Part shown: piece by piece, positions 42,001 to 50,019 of the stretch
How positions within the stretch are numbered: position 1 is the first letter of the stretch
Layout: each line of letters begins with the position of its first letter
NCBI RefSeq assembly: GCF_039941195.1
Contig: NZ_JBDVFA010000085.1
Coordinates: 62,001-126,000, forward strand
DNA from: Aurantibacter_A sp039941195
GTDB lineage: Bacteria > Bacteroidota > Bacteroidia > Flavobacteriales > Flavobacteriaceae
DNA: 64,000 bases
Direction: 5' to 3'
Made by a program: the position numbers and the translations under genes
The notes under the pieces: model-generated
Database searches by the model: none
What the model saw: the letters and a program-made list of their open reading frames with translations, nothing else
What the model was told of the DNA's origin: nothing

Positions 42001-43314
42001 ATGGGTTGTAGTAGTTGTGCTACCGGTGACGACGGGCAACCTCGTGGATGCAAGAACAATGGTACTTGCGGCACTGATGGTTGCAATAAATTAACAGTTT
42101 TTGATTGGCTTTCAAACATGGCTCCAGCGGGTGGCACAAAGCTCTTTGACTGCGTTGAAGTTCGATTTAAAAACAGTAGAAAAGAATTCTTCAGAAATAG
42201 TGAAAATCTTTCGCTTTCTATTGGCGATATAGTTACTACACAGGCAGAATCAGGTCATGATGTTGGCATGGTCACTTTGGTAGGCGAATTGGTTAAGGTT
42301 CAAATGAAGCGTAAAAAAGTTGACCATAACGACAAAGGACTTCCAAAAATATATAGAAAGGCTTCACAAGGAGATATAGACAAGTGGCAAAAATGTAGAG
42401 ATCGAGAAGAAGAAATTAAGAAAAGATCTCGTGAAATGGCGATTATCTTAAAATTACAAATGAAAATTTCAGATGTAGAATTTCAAGGTGATGGGTCTAA
42501 AGCAACTTTTTATTATACGGCAGAAGAACGGGTAGACTTTCGCCAATTAATTAAAGATATGGCGAAAGCATTTGGCATACGTATCGAAATGCGCCAAATC
42601 GGTTATCGTCAAGAAGCACAGCGTTTAGGTGGAATTGGCTCGTGTGGTCGAGAACTTTGTTGTTCCACTTGGTTAACAGACTTTAGGTCGGTTAGCACAT
42701 CTGCTGCACGTTATCAGCAGCTTTCGCTCAATCCTCAAAAATTGGCAGGGCAATGTGGAAAATTAAAGTGTTGTTTAAATTATGAACTGGATTTATATTT
42801 AGAAGCGCTGAAAGATTTTCCATCTCAGGATACTAAACTATATACAGAAAAAGGAATTGCTTTTTGCCAAAAAACGGATATTTTTAAGGAAACGCTTTGG
42901 TTTTCATACAAAGATGAACCGGCTAATTGGCACACACTTTCTAAGGATCAAGTACTTGAGGTACTAGCGAAAAATAAGAAAAAGGAAAAAGTAGCTAGTT
43001 TAGAAGAATATGCTGTTGAAAATATCGTTGAAGAAAAGGTGATATTCGAGAATGTTGTTGGTCAAGATAGTCTAACTCGTTTTGATCGTCCGAAAAGGTC
43101 CAATTCTAAAAATAGGAATCGTAATAAAAACCGAAAACAAGGAAATAGAAAGCAACAAGCGAATAACAATAACCAAGGAAAAAAAGGGCAACAGCCAAAG
43201 AAAAAACAACAAAATAACAATAGCCAACCAGGCAATAACACAACTAAGAGTTCAAACCCCAATGCGAACAAAAAAAGAAGAAATAATAAAAACAGGAAGC
43301 CAAGAAACGCGTAA
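42001..43314 (+). CDS. ricT: PSP1 domain protein RicT-like, Cys-rich N-terminus and basic low-complexity tail
   Basis: A 437-residue PSP1-domain protein. Residues 1-35 contain a cysteine cluster (MGCSSCATGDDGQPRGCKN), the PSP1 core spans about 40-310 and includes GSCGRELCCSTWL near 217 and QCGKLKCCLNYE near 250, and residues about 355-437 are almost only Asn, Lys, Arg and Gln. In Bacillus, RicT acts with RicA and RicF around an iron-sulfur complex that controls RNase Y; here no RicA/RicF is near. The Cys-rich ends suggest metal or Fe-S binding, and the tail nucleic-acid or membrane-surface contact; both are inferences. It overlaps gldH by 53 bases. Confidence 0.85.
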   Translation: MGCSSCATGDDGQPRGCKNNGTCGTDGCNKLTVFDWLSNMAPAGGTKLFDCVEVRFKNSRKEFFRNSENLSLSIGDIVTTQAESGHDVGMVTLVGELVKVQMKRKKVDHNDKGLPKIYRKASQGDIDKWQKCRDREEEIKKRSREMAIILKLQMKISDVEFQGDGSKATFYYTAEERVDFRQLIKDMAKAFGIRIEMRQIGYRQEAQRLGGIGSCGRELCCSTWLTDFRSVSTSAARYQQLSLNPQKLAGQCGKLKCCLNYELDLYLEALKDFPSQDTKLYTEKGIAFCQKTDIFKETLWFSYKDEPANWHTLSKDQVLEVLAKNKKKEKVASLEEYAVENIVEEKVIFENVVGQDSLTRFDRPKRSNSKNRNRNKNRKQGNRKQQANNNNQGKKGQQPKKKQQNNNSQPGNNTTKSSNPNANKKRRNNKNRKPRNA

Positions 43315-43795
43315 GTTACTTGTTGTTGGTATACTTTTATTGCTCGTATTTTCTTGTAATACGGCTACGGTGAAAACTGAATATAAAAGTACAGAAAATG
43401 GTACTTGGTTGAAGGATAGTATAGTTCAATTTACTTTTTCTGAACTAGATTCTACAGCGCGTTATAATATGTTTATAAACGTAAGAAATGATCAGACTTT
43501 TGCATACAACAATCTCTTTTTAATTGCCGAGATGAATTTTCCGAGTGGCGAAAGTGTTAGAGATACCTTGGAATATGAAATGGCAATGCCTGATGGTACT
43601 TGGTTAGGTAAAGGGTATGGGAGTATAAAAGAGAACAAATTGTGGTATAAAGAAAACATCGTTTTTCCGACTTCTGGCGTATATACTTTACAATTATCAC
43701 ATGCCATGAGAACGAATGGAGCAGTAGAAGGGGTTGTTAGTCTCAAAGGCATTACAGACGTAGGTTTTGAAATTGAAAAAAGCATATTGAAATAA
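43262..43795 (+). CDS. gldH: Gliding motility lipoprotein GldH
   Basis: A 177-residue GldH lipoprotein, needed for gliding and type IX secretion-linked motility in Flavobacterium johnsoniae. A long basic n-region (about 18 residues) precedes the hydrophobic core and lipobox VFSC (Cys at 32). The mature part has the family patterns DSIVQFTFSELDSTARYNMFINVRN (split here over residues 47-71) and DTLEYEMAMPDGTWLGKG near 107. The ATG at 43262 lies inside the ricT tail in another frame, so the two coding regions share 53 bases. PBP1A starts two bases after its stop. Confidence 0.9.
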   Translation: MRTKKEEIIKTGSQETRKLLVVGILLLLVFSCNTATVKTEYKSTENGTWLKDSIVQFTFSELDSTARYNMFINVRNDQTFAYNNLFLIAEMNFPSGESVRDTLEYEMAMPDGTWLGKGYGSIKENKLWYKENIVFPTSGVYTLQLSHAMRTNGAVEGVVSLKGITDVGFEIEKSILK

Positions 43796-43796
43796 C

Positions 43797-46142
43797 ATGG
43801 CAAAAGCAGCTAAAAAAAAGCAACCGAATAATTTTTTTAAATTTATTAAGTGGTTTTGGATTTTATTTATGTCTGGTGTTGCATTGGCTGCAATTCTGTT
43901 TTTGTCTGCTTCTTGGGGTTGGTTAGGGCCATTACCAACTTATGAATCTTTAGAAAATCCTCAAACTAATTTAGCATCGCAAACTATCTCTTCAGATGGT
44001 GAGTTGTTAGGAAAATTCTATTTGGACGATAATAGAACCCCTGTTAACTATGAGGATCTCCCAGAAAATTTGGTGAATACTTTAATGGCTAGTGAAGATA
44101 TTCGATTTCGAGATCATTCTGGTATAGATTGGTTTGGAACCTTACGAGCGCTGTTCTATTTAGGAACTCGGGGTGGTGGCAGTACCATTACGCAGCAATT
44201 GGCAAGCCAAATTTATGTAGGCACAAAATCAAGAAATCCATTAGAGCGAATAAAACAAAAGGCAAAAGAATATGTAATTTCTACACAATTAGAGCGAAGA
44301 TATACCAAAGAAGAAATCATAAAGATGTATTTAAATATATATGATTTTGGAAATAATGCTGATGGTATCCGATCGGCATCACGTATTTATTTTGGCAAAG
44401 AACCTATCGATTTAAAAATAGAGGAGTCGGCCATGTTGGTAGGTATGTTGCAAAATTCATCATTATATAATCCGCTAAGAAGAGCTGAACGTACTAAAAA
44501 GAAAAGAGATATAGTAATATCTCAATTAGCGAGATATGATTTTATAACCGAAGCTGAAAAAGATTCATTGCAAGGTTTAGAGATGAATATAAATTATAAC
44601 CCAGAGTCGCATAGTGTTGGTATTGCAACGTACTTCCGAATGTATTTACAGCGCTTTATGAACGGATGGATAAAGAAAAATCCGAAACCAGCATTAGAAG
44701 GGGAGCGCGATAAATGGAATTTATATTTAGATGGGTTAAAAATTTATACAACCATAGATTCTAGAATGCAAAAAAATGCAGAAGATGCAGTTTCTGCACA
44801 TATGAGTAATTTACAAGCAGAATTTTTTAATCAGAATACCCCAGATAGAAATAAAACAGCACCATTTTTGGATGTAGATAAATCTGAAATAGACGCTATT
44901 CTTGAACAGGCTGTTAAAACATCTGACAGATGGCGTTTCATGAAAGCCGATGGAAAGTCTGAAGAAGAGATAAGAGCATCTTTCAATGTAAAAAGAGAAA
45001 TGACAGTTTTTGACTGGAAAAGTGAAACTCACGAAAAAGACACCATCTTAACTCCGATGGATTCAATTCGGTATTATAAATCATTTTTAAGAACGGCAAT
45101 GATGTCCATGGAGCCGCAAACTGGGCATGTTAAGGCATGGGTTGGGGGTATAGATTATAAGCATTTTCAATATGATAATGTAATACAAGGAACGCGACAA
45201 GCAGGTTCTACGTTTAAGCCGTTTGTATATGCAGCTGCGATTGACCAATTGCGTTATTCCCCTTGCTATGAATTACCTGATGTTAGATATTGCATCGAAG
45301 CAGGCAAACATGGTAATATGGAGGCTTGGTGTCCAGATAATTCTAGTGATAAATATTCAGGTAATATGTATACCCTAAAGGAAGGGTTAGCAAACTCTAA
45401 AAATACTATTACCGCGCAATTAATGGATAGAGTCGGACCGAGATCTGTGGTGTCGATTGTAAAGAATTTAGGTATTACTAGAGATATTCTCCCCGTTCCT
45501 GCAATAGCCTTGGGTACTGAAGATATTAATGTTTATGAAATGGTGGGTGCCTATGGGGCATTTGCAAATCAGGGTGTTTATGTAAAACCTGTAATGGTGA
45601 CGCGTATAGAAGATAAAAATGGTACAGTTTTGTATGAGTATGTGCCTGAAACAAAAGATGTTTTAAACAAAGATGTAGCCTATGCTATGGTAGATTTAAT
45701 GAAAGGTGTTACCGAAAGCGGATCGGGAATGCGCTTAAGGCACACCTCACTAAAGAATAGTACGGTCTATAAAGAAATTATAACGGGCTATCCGTATGGG
45801 TTTACTAATCCTATTGCAGGTAAAACAGGTACAACACAAAACAATAGTGATGGTTGGTTTATGGGTATGGTGCCAAATTTAGTAACTGGAGTATGGGTTG
45901 GAGGTGATAATAGATCTATTCATTTTAAAAGCATTAGTTATGGTCAAGGAGCTTCTATGGCATTACCTATTTGGGGCTTATATATGAAAGAAAACTACAA
46001 GAATAAAGATTTAGGAATTTCTGATGGAGAATTTATAAAGCCAGAAAATCTTTCTATAGAGGTGGATTGTTCTAAAGTGGTTAATGATCAGCCTGAAGAA
46101 GATAATCAACCAGATGAAGATTTGGAAGACCTAGATTTCTAA
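43797..46142 (+). CDS. Penicillin-binding protein 1A (bifunctional class A PBP)
   Basis: A 781-residue peptidoglycan synthase. An N-terminal membrane anchor (about residues 17-42) is followed by the glycosyltransferase domain with EDIRFRDHSGID near 100 and GGSTITQQLASQIY near 125, and the transpeptidase domain with SxxK (GSTFKP near 475), SxN (NSKNTITAQL near 540) and KTG (AGKTGTT near 675). It polymerises and cross-links glycan strands in the periplasm. The C-terminal tail is acidic (EEDNQPDEDLEDLDF). Organised in an operon with ricT and gldH. Confidence 0.95.
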   Translation: MAKAAKKKQPNNFFKFIKWFWILFMSGVALAAILFLSASWGWLGPLPTYESLENPQTNLASQTISSDGELLGKFYLDDNRTPVNYEDLPENLVNTLMASEDIRFRDHSGIDWFGTLRALFYLGTRGGGSTITQQLASQIYVGTKSRNPLERIKQKAKEYVISTQLERRYTKEEIIKMYLNIYDFGNNADGIRSASRIYFGKEPIDLKIEESAMLVGMLQNSSLYNPLRRAERTKKKRDIVISQLARYDFITEAEKDSLQGLEMNINYNPESHSVGIATYFRMYLQRFMNGWIKKNPKPALEGERDKWNLYLDGLKIYTTIDSRMQKNAEDAVSAHMSNLQAEFFNQNTPDRNKTAPFLDVDKSEIDAILEQAVKTSDRWRFMKADGKSEEEIRASFNVKREMTVFDWKSETHEKDTILTPMDSIRYYKSFLRTAMMSMEPQTGHVKAWVGGIDYKHFQYDNVIQGTRQAGSTFKPFVYAAAIDQLRYSPCYELPDVRYCIEAGKHGNMEAWCPDNSSDKYSGNMYTLKEGLANSKNTITAQLMDRVGPRSVVSIVKNLGITRDILPVPAIALGTEDINVYEMVGAYGAFANQGVYVKPVMVTRIEDKNGTVLYEYVPETKDVLNKDVAYAMVDLMKGVTESGSGMRLRHTSLKNSTVYKEIITGYPYGFTNPIAGKTGTTQNNSDGWFMGMVPNLVTGVWVGGDNRSIHFKSISYGQGASMALPIWGLYMKENYKNKDLGISDGEFIKPENLSIEVDCSKVVNDQPEEDNQPDEDLEDLDF

Positions 46143-46209
46143 TAAATTCAATTTCCCATTTTATTAAATAACACGTAACTTGATACTTCAATTTCAATAT
46201 GATTGAGGT

Positions 46210-46911
46210 ATGATATCTAAAAAAGTTAATGGTGTACAAGAGGCCCTTTCTGGGGTTGAAGATGGCATGACATTTATGTTAGGCGGATTTGGATTGTGTG
46301 GTATTCCAGAGAGTGCCATTGCAGAATTGGTGCGCTTGGGTATTAAGAATATTACTTGCATTTCTAATAATGCCGGAGTAGATGACTTTGGCTTAGGTCT
46401 ACTTTTACAAAAACATCAAATTAAAAAAATGATTTCTTCATACGTTGGAGAGAATGACGAATTTGAACGACAAATGTTAAGTGGAGAACTTGAAGTTGAA
46501 TTAACACCCCAAGGAACACTTGCAGAAAAATGTCGTGCAGCGCAAGCCGGATTTCCAGCTTTTTATACGCCAGCAGGTTATGGTACGGAAGTAGCAGAAG
46601 GAAAAGAATCACGAGAATTTAATGGGAAAATGTACATATTGGAAAAAGCATTTGAAGCCGACTTTTCATTTGTAAAGGCGTGGAAGGGTGATGCAGCTGG
46701 CAATTTAATTTTTAAAGGAACAGCGCGTAATTTTAATCCGTGTATGTGTGGTGCGGCTACCATAACAGTAGCTGAAGTTGAAGAGTTGGTGCCTGTTGGT
46801 GTATTAGATCCAAATCAGGTTCATGTGCCAGGTATTTTTGTTCAACGTATTTTTCAGGGAATAGACTATGAAAAAAGAATTGAACAAAGAACGGTACGGG
46901 AAAAAATTTGA
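46210..46911 (+). CDS. scoA: 3-oxoacid CoA-transferase subunit A
   Basis: A 233-residue alpha subunit of a succinyl-CoA:3-ketoacid (acetoacetate) CoA-transferase. The CoA-binding motif is MLGGFGLCGIPE near residues 20-31, and the family pattern AGFPAFYTPAGYGTEVAEG is seen near 112. With subunit B it activates acetoacetate for entry into central metabolism. The B subunit begins 11 bases downstream. Confidence 0.93.
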   Translation: MISKKVNGVQEALSGVEDGMTFMLGGFGLCGIPESAIAELVRLGIKNITCISNNAGVDDFGLGLLLQKHQIKKMISSYVGENDEFERQMLSGELEVELTPQGTLAEKCRAAQAGFPAFYTPAGYGTEVAEGKESREFNGKMYILEKAFEADFSFVKAWKGDAAGNLIFKGTARNFNPCMCGAATITVAEVEELVPVGVLDPNQVHVPGIFVQRIFQGIDYEKRIEQRTVREKI

Positions 46912-46922
46912 AAAATAGAATC

Positions 46923-47576
46923 ATGCTAGATAAAAACGGTATAGCAAAGCGAATTGCTAAGGAGGTAAAAGATGGTTACTACGTCAATTTAGGGATTGGT
47001 ATTCCGACCCTTGTAGCAAATTTTGTGCAAGATGATATAGAAGTAGAGTTTCAGAGTGAAAATGGTGTTTTGGGAATGGGGCCATTCCCTATTGAGGGTG
47101 ATGAAGATGCGGATATTATTAATGCTGGAAAACAAACAATAACAACCATGCCTGGGGCTTCATTTTTCGATTCCGCTACGAGTTTCGCAATGATACGAGG
47201 TAAACATGTAGACCTTACAATTTTAGGTGCCATGGAGGTAGCTGAAAATGGTGATATCGCGAATTGGAAAATTCCGGGAAAAATGGTGAAAGGCATGGGA
47301 GGTGCTATGGATCTTGTTGCATCGGCTGAGAATATTATTGTAGCCATGATGCATACCAATAAAGCAGGAGTTTCTAAGCTGCTCAAGAGGTGTAGTTTGC
47401 CATTAACTGGTGTAGGTTGTGTTACTAAGATTGTAACTAATTTGGCGGTCTTAGAGGTGACCGAAGGCGGTTTTCTTTTGTTAGAAAGAGCACCGGGAGT
47501 TTCCATAGAAACGATTAAGGAAGCTACAGTAGGAAATCTAACAATCGCTGCTGAGGTTCCTGAAATGGACGTTTAA
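46923..47576 (+). CDS. scoB: 3-oxoacid CoA-transferase subunit B
   Basis: A 217-residue beta subunit. The catalytic Glu that forms the glutamyl-CoA intermediate lies in FQSENGVLGMGP near residue 46-51, and the GGAMDL strand near 124 fits the family. I start at the ATG at 46923, giving MLDKNGIAKRIAKE, the usual beginning; a TTG at 46908 overlapping the scoA stop is possible. Confidence 0.93.
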   Translation: MLDKNGIAKRIAKEVKDGYYVNLGIGIPTLVANFVQDDIEVEFQSENGVLGMGPFPIEGDEDADIINAGKQTITTMPGASFFDSATSFAMIRGKHVDLTILGAMEVAENGDIANWKIPGKMVKGMGGAMDLVASAENIIVAMMHTNKAGVSKLLKRCSLPLTGVGCVTKIVTNLAVLEVTEGGFLLLERAPGVSIETIKEATVGNLTIAAEVPEMDV

Positions 47577-47758
47577 CCGTTTATCGATGCGTTTTATCGA
47601 AGAAATTTACCTTTGATTTTTTTCACAACATTATAGGGTTGTTTTACAACATAAATTTAGCTAGACAATATAATGGTGTTAAGTTTACATTGTAATTAAT
47701 TCGAAGTCTTAACCCAACTCAATCCCCATTGAGCGACTTTTAAACCCTACTTATAATT

Positions 47759-47866
47759 ATGAAATTAAAATCGAGCAGTGTTAACACAAACAAAGAAATT
47801 CAAGTCTACAAAAATGATTTTTACAGTGGACTGATAACACTTACAAGAAAATTATTTATGCTATAA
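47759..47866 (+). CDS. Possible 35-residue small ORF
   Basis: ATG to TAA, 35 codons, beginning MKLKSSSVNTNKEIQVYKND and ending in a hydrophobic/basic stretch (LITLTRKLFML). It has no clear ribosome site, and I recognise no family. Its position just before a strong terminator and after a possible promoter is the only support. Confidence 0.2.
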   Translation: MKLKSSSVNTNKEIQVYKNDFYSGLITLTRKLFML

Positions 47867-47885
47867 TTAATAGTATTTAAATTAG

Positions 47886-47919
47886 AAAAACCACTCGTTC
47901 TAAACGAGTGGTTTTTTTT
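47886..47919. terminator. Bidirectional intrinsic terminator
   Basis: A perfect 14-bp stem (AAAAACCACTCGTT with AACGAGTGGTTTTT), a CTA loop and further T residues to 47919. It ends the aminotransferase transcript from the right and anything rightward from scoAB or the small ORF from the left. Confidence 0.92.
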
Positions 47920-47935
47920 ATGCCAAAAGTTTTGT

Positions 47936-49093
47936 CTAAAGGTTGCACAAGATATCACATGCCTTTTCCAAAGTGTCTTTCTTTTTTGCGAAACAAAAGC
48001 GAAGTACCCCATCTTGTCGTTTATCAACATTAAATGAAGAAATGGCTATACTAGCTAGTTTCTTTTCTACAATTAATCTTTTCGCTAAATCCTCATCTGT
48101 TTCATTAGAAATTGCTGTGTAATCTAATAATTGAAAGTAGGTTCCCTGCGAGGGTGTGAATTTGAACTTCGAATTTCTTAATCGAGATAAAAAATAATCT
48201 CGCTTCTCTTGATAAAAATCGTTAAGGTCAAGATAATTTTGTTCATTTTTTAAATATTCAGCTATTGCTCTTTGAACAGGATGGTCGACACAAAAGACTG
48301 CAAATTGATGTATTTTTCTAAACTCATGCATTAGCGCAGCAGGAGCCACACAATAACCTAATTTCCATCCAGTAACATGAAAAGTCTTACCAAATGAGGC
48401 ACACACAAAACTTCTTGATGCTAAGTCGTTAAAACGTGATGCACTTTGATGTTTATGACCATCAAAAATTATATGTTCATAAACCTCATCACTTACTACT
48501 ATAATGTTTGTGTTCTTAAGAATTTCTTGCAGCTGAAGCATATCATTCTTTGTAAAAATTTTCCCAGTCGGATTATGAGGCGTATTAATAATTACCATTC
48601 TAGTTTTGGGACTTATTTTACCTTTAAAAATGTTCCAGTCAAATTGGTAATCAGGGCCATTTAATTGTACAAAAACAGGAATGCCTCCATTAACTTCAAT
48701 GGCAGGCTCGTAACAATCATAAGCGGGTTTCATAATTATTACTTCATCACCTTTATGAACAAAAGCTGTTATGGCAGTATATATTGCTTGAGTGGCTCCA
48801 ACGGTGACGGTTACTTCGTCATTAGGGTTGTATCTTCTATTGTGTAATTTTTCAATTTTAGAAGCTATTATTTCACGAAGTCGATAATAGCCTTCCATAG
48901 GTGCATATTGGTTATGTCCTTTTTTCATAGCATGAGCTACTAATTCAATAAGTTTTGGGTCTGCTGAAAAGTTTGGAAACCCTTGTGATAAGTCAATGGC
49001 GTTATGCTTTCGAGCAAGTTTGCCAACGGTTGTAAAAATTGTAGTTTTTTCATTGGGTAGTTTAGATGGTGAAGTGTTTTTTATGGAATCCAT
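47936..49093 (-). CDS. Methionine aminotransferase, YbdL-like (PLP-dependent class I/II)
   Basis: A 385-residue fold-type I aminotransferase. The PLP-binding Lys lies in SFGKTFHVTGWKLGY near residue 234, the N-terminal DLSQGFPNF near 35 and NTPHNPTGK near 168 fit the kynurenine/methionine aminotransferase group, of which E. coli YbdL is a member. It probably transfers the amino group of methionine, Phe or Tyr to a keto acid. Closest call is methionine aminotransferase; kynurenine-type activity is possible. Confidence 0.88.
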   Translation of the reverse strand: MDSIKNTSPSKLPNEKTTIFTTVGKLARKHNAIDLSQGFPNFSADPKLIELVAHAMKKGHNQYAPMEGYYRLREIIASKIEKLHNRRYNPNDEVTVTVGATQAIYTAITAFVHKGDEVIIMKPAYDCYEPAIEVNGGIPVFVQLNGPDYQFDWNIFKGKISPKTRMVIINTPHNPTGKIFTKNDMLQLQEILKNTNIIVVSDEVYEHIIFDGHKHQSASRFNDLASRSFVCASFGKTFHVTGWKLGYCVAPAALMHEFRKIHQFAVFCVDHPVQRAIAEYLKNEQNYLDLNDFYQEKRDYFLSRLRNSKFKFTPSQGTYFQLLDYTAISNETDEDLAKRLIVEKKLASIAISSFNVDKRQDGVLRFCFAKKKDTLEKACDILCNL

Positions 49094-49149
49094 TATTCTA
49101 ATTATAAAAGAGCAGCCATGAAAGGTAATTGTTATAATCTTATAAAATA

Positions 49150-49190
49150 AAAAAGTTCCAAACTCTATATATAGAGTCTGGAACTTTTTT
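49150..49190. terminator. Intrinsic terminator of the sdh operon
   Basis: AAAAGTTCCA pairs with TGGAACTTTT, and the interior ACTCTATATATAGAGT is a perfect palindrome, separated by one A/C mismatch. A/T runs on both flanks make it bidirectional, 20 bases past the sdhB stop. Confidence 0.9.
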
Positions 49191-49209
49191 ATGATGTTAT
49201 TATCCGAGT

Positions 49210-49956
49210 TTAGCCTTTTAAATTGGCTTTCATTAACTCACGATTCATACGAGCAATATTTTCTAAGGATATTCCTTTAGGGCATTCTACTTCACATGCA
49301 CCTGTGTTTGTACAGTTTCCAAATCCTTCTAAATCCATTTGCGCTACCATATTTCGAACCCGGTCACCAGCTTCCACTTGTCCTTGTGGTAATAAAGCAT
49401 ATTGAGATACTTTTGCGCCAACAAATAACATTGCGGAAGAGTTTTTGCAACTTGCCACACATGCACCGCACCCAATACATGTGGCAGCATCCATTGCTTC
49501 ATCTGCATTATGTTTTGAAATAGGTAAAGCGTTTGCATCTTGAGTGTTACCAGAAGTGTTTACTGAAATATATGCTCCAGCCTGTTGAATACGATCAAAA
49601 GAAGTACGATCTACAATTAAATCTTTAATTACAGGAAATGCTTGTGCTCTAAATGGTTCAATTGTAATGGTGTCACCATCTTTAAACATTCGCATGTGCA
49701 ATTGACAAGTTGTTACTCCACGATCAGGACCATGAGCTTCACCATTAATGTACATAGAGCACATTCCACAAATACCTTCGCGACAATCGTGATCAAAAGC
49801 AACAGGATCTTCTCCCTTTGCTACTAATTGTTCGTTAAGAACGTCCATCATTTCTAAAAATGACATGTGCTCTGAAATTTCAGTTACTTTATAATCGACC
49901 ATTCCACCTTTAGTGCTTGGTCCATTTTGTCTCCAAATTTTAAGCGTTAAATTCAT
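49210..49956 (-). CDS. sdhB: Succinate dehydrogenase/fumarate reductase iron-sulfur subunit
   Basis: A 248-residue iron-sulfur subunit with three Cys clusters: CREGICGMCSMYING plus a later Cys (near residues 58-79) for 2Fe-2S, CIGCGACVASCK (near 150) for 4Fe-4S, and CTNTGACEVECPKG (near 207) for the third cluster. It passes electrons from the flavoprotein to the membrane subunit and the quinone pool. It is the last gene of sdhCAB, 63 bases after sdhA. Confidence 0.97.
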   Translation of the reverse strand: MNLTLKIWRQNGPSTKGGMVDYKVTEISEHMSFLEMMDVLNEQLVAKGEDPVAFDHDCREGICGMCSMYINGEAHGPDRGVTTCQLHMRMFKDGDTITIEPFRAQAFPVIKDLIVDRTSFDRIQQAGAYISVNTSGNTQDANALPISKHNADEAMDAATCIGCGACVASCKNSSAMLFVGAKVSQYALLPQGQVEAGDRVRNMVAQMDLEGFGNCTNTGACEVECPKGISLENIARMNRELMKANLKG

Positions 49957-50019
49957 GCTTTTTGGTTTGCTTGAGTGTTTTGGATGTAAGACAATTTCTT
50001 ACGATAAATACACTCTATT

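Larger units (their letters stand above)
47577..47935. other. Intergenic region with possible small transcript
   Basis: A 359-base gap between convergent genes. TACCTTTG at 47608-47615 is an exact -7 box match on the plus strand, a 35-codon ORF lies at 47759-47866, and a strong bidirectional terminator follows at 47886-47919. Together these outline a possible 300-base plus-strand transcript, although no -33 TTG was found. Confidence 0.5.

Noticed and set aside
47051..47506. 151-codon minus-strand ORF opposite scoB
   Set aside because: Antisense shadow of a well-conserved CoA-transferase subunit; no ribosome site or domain.
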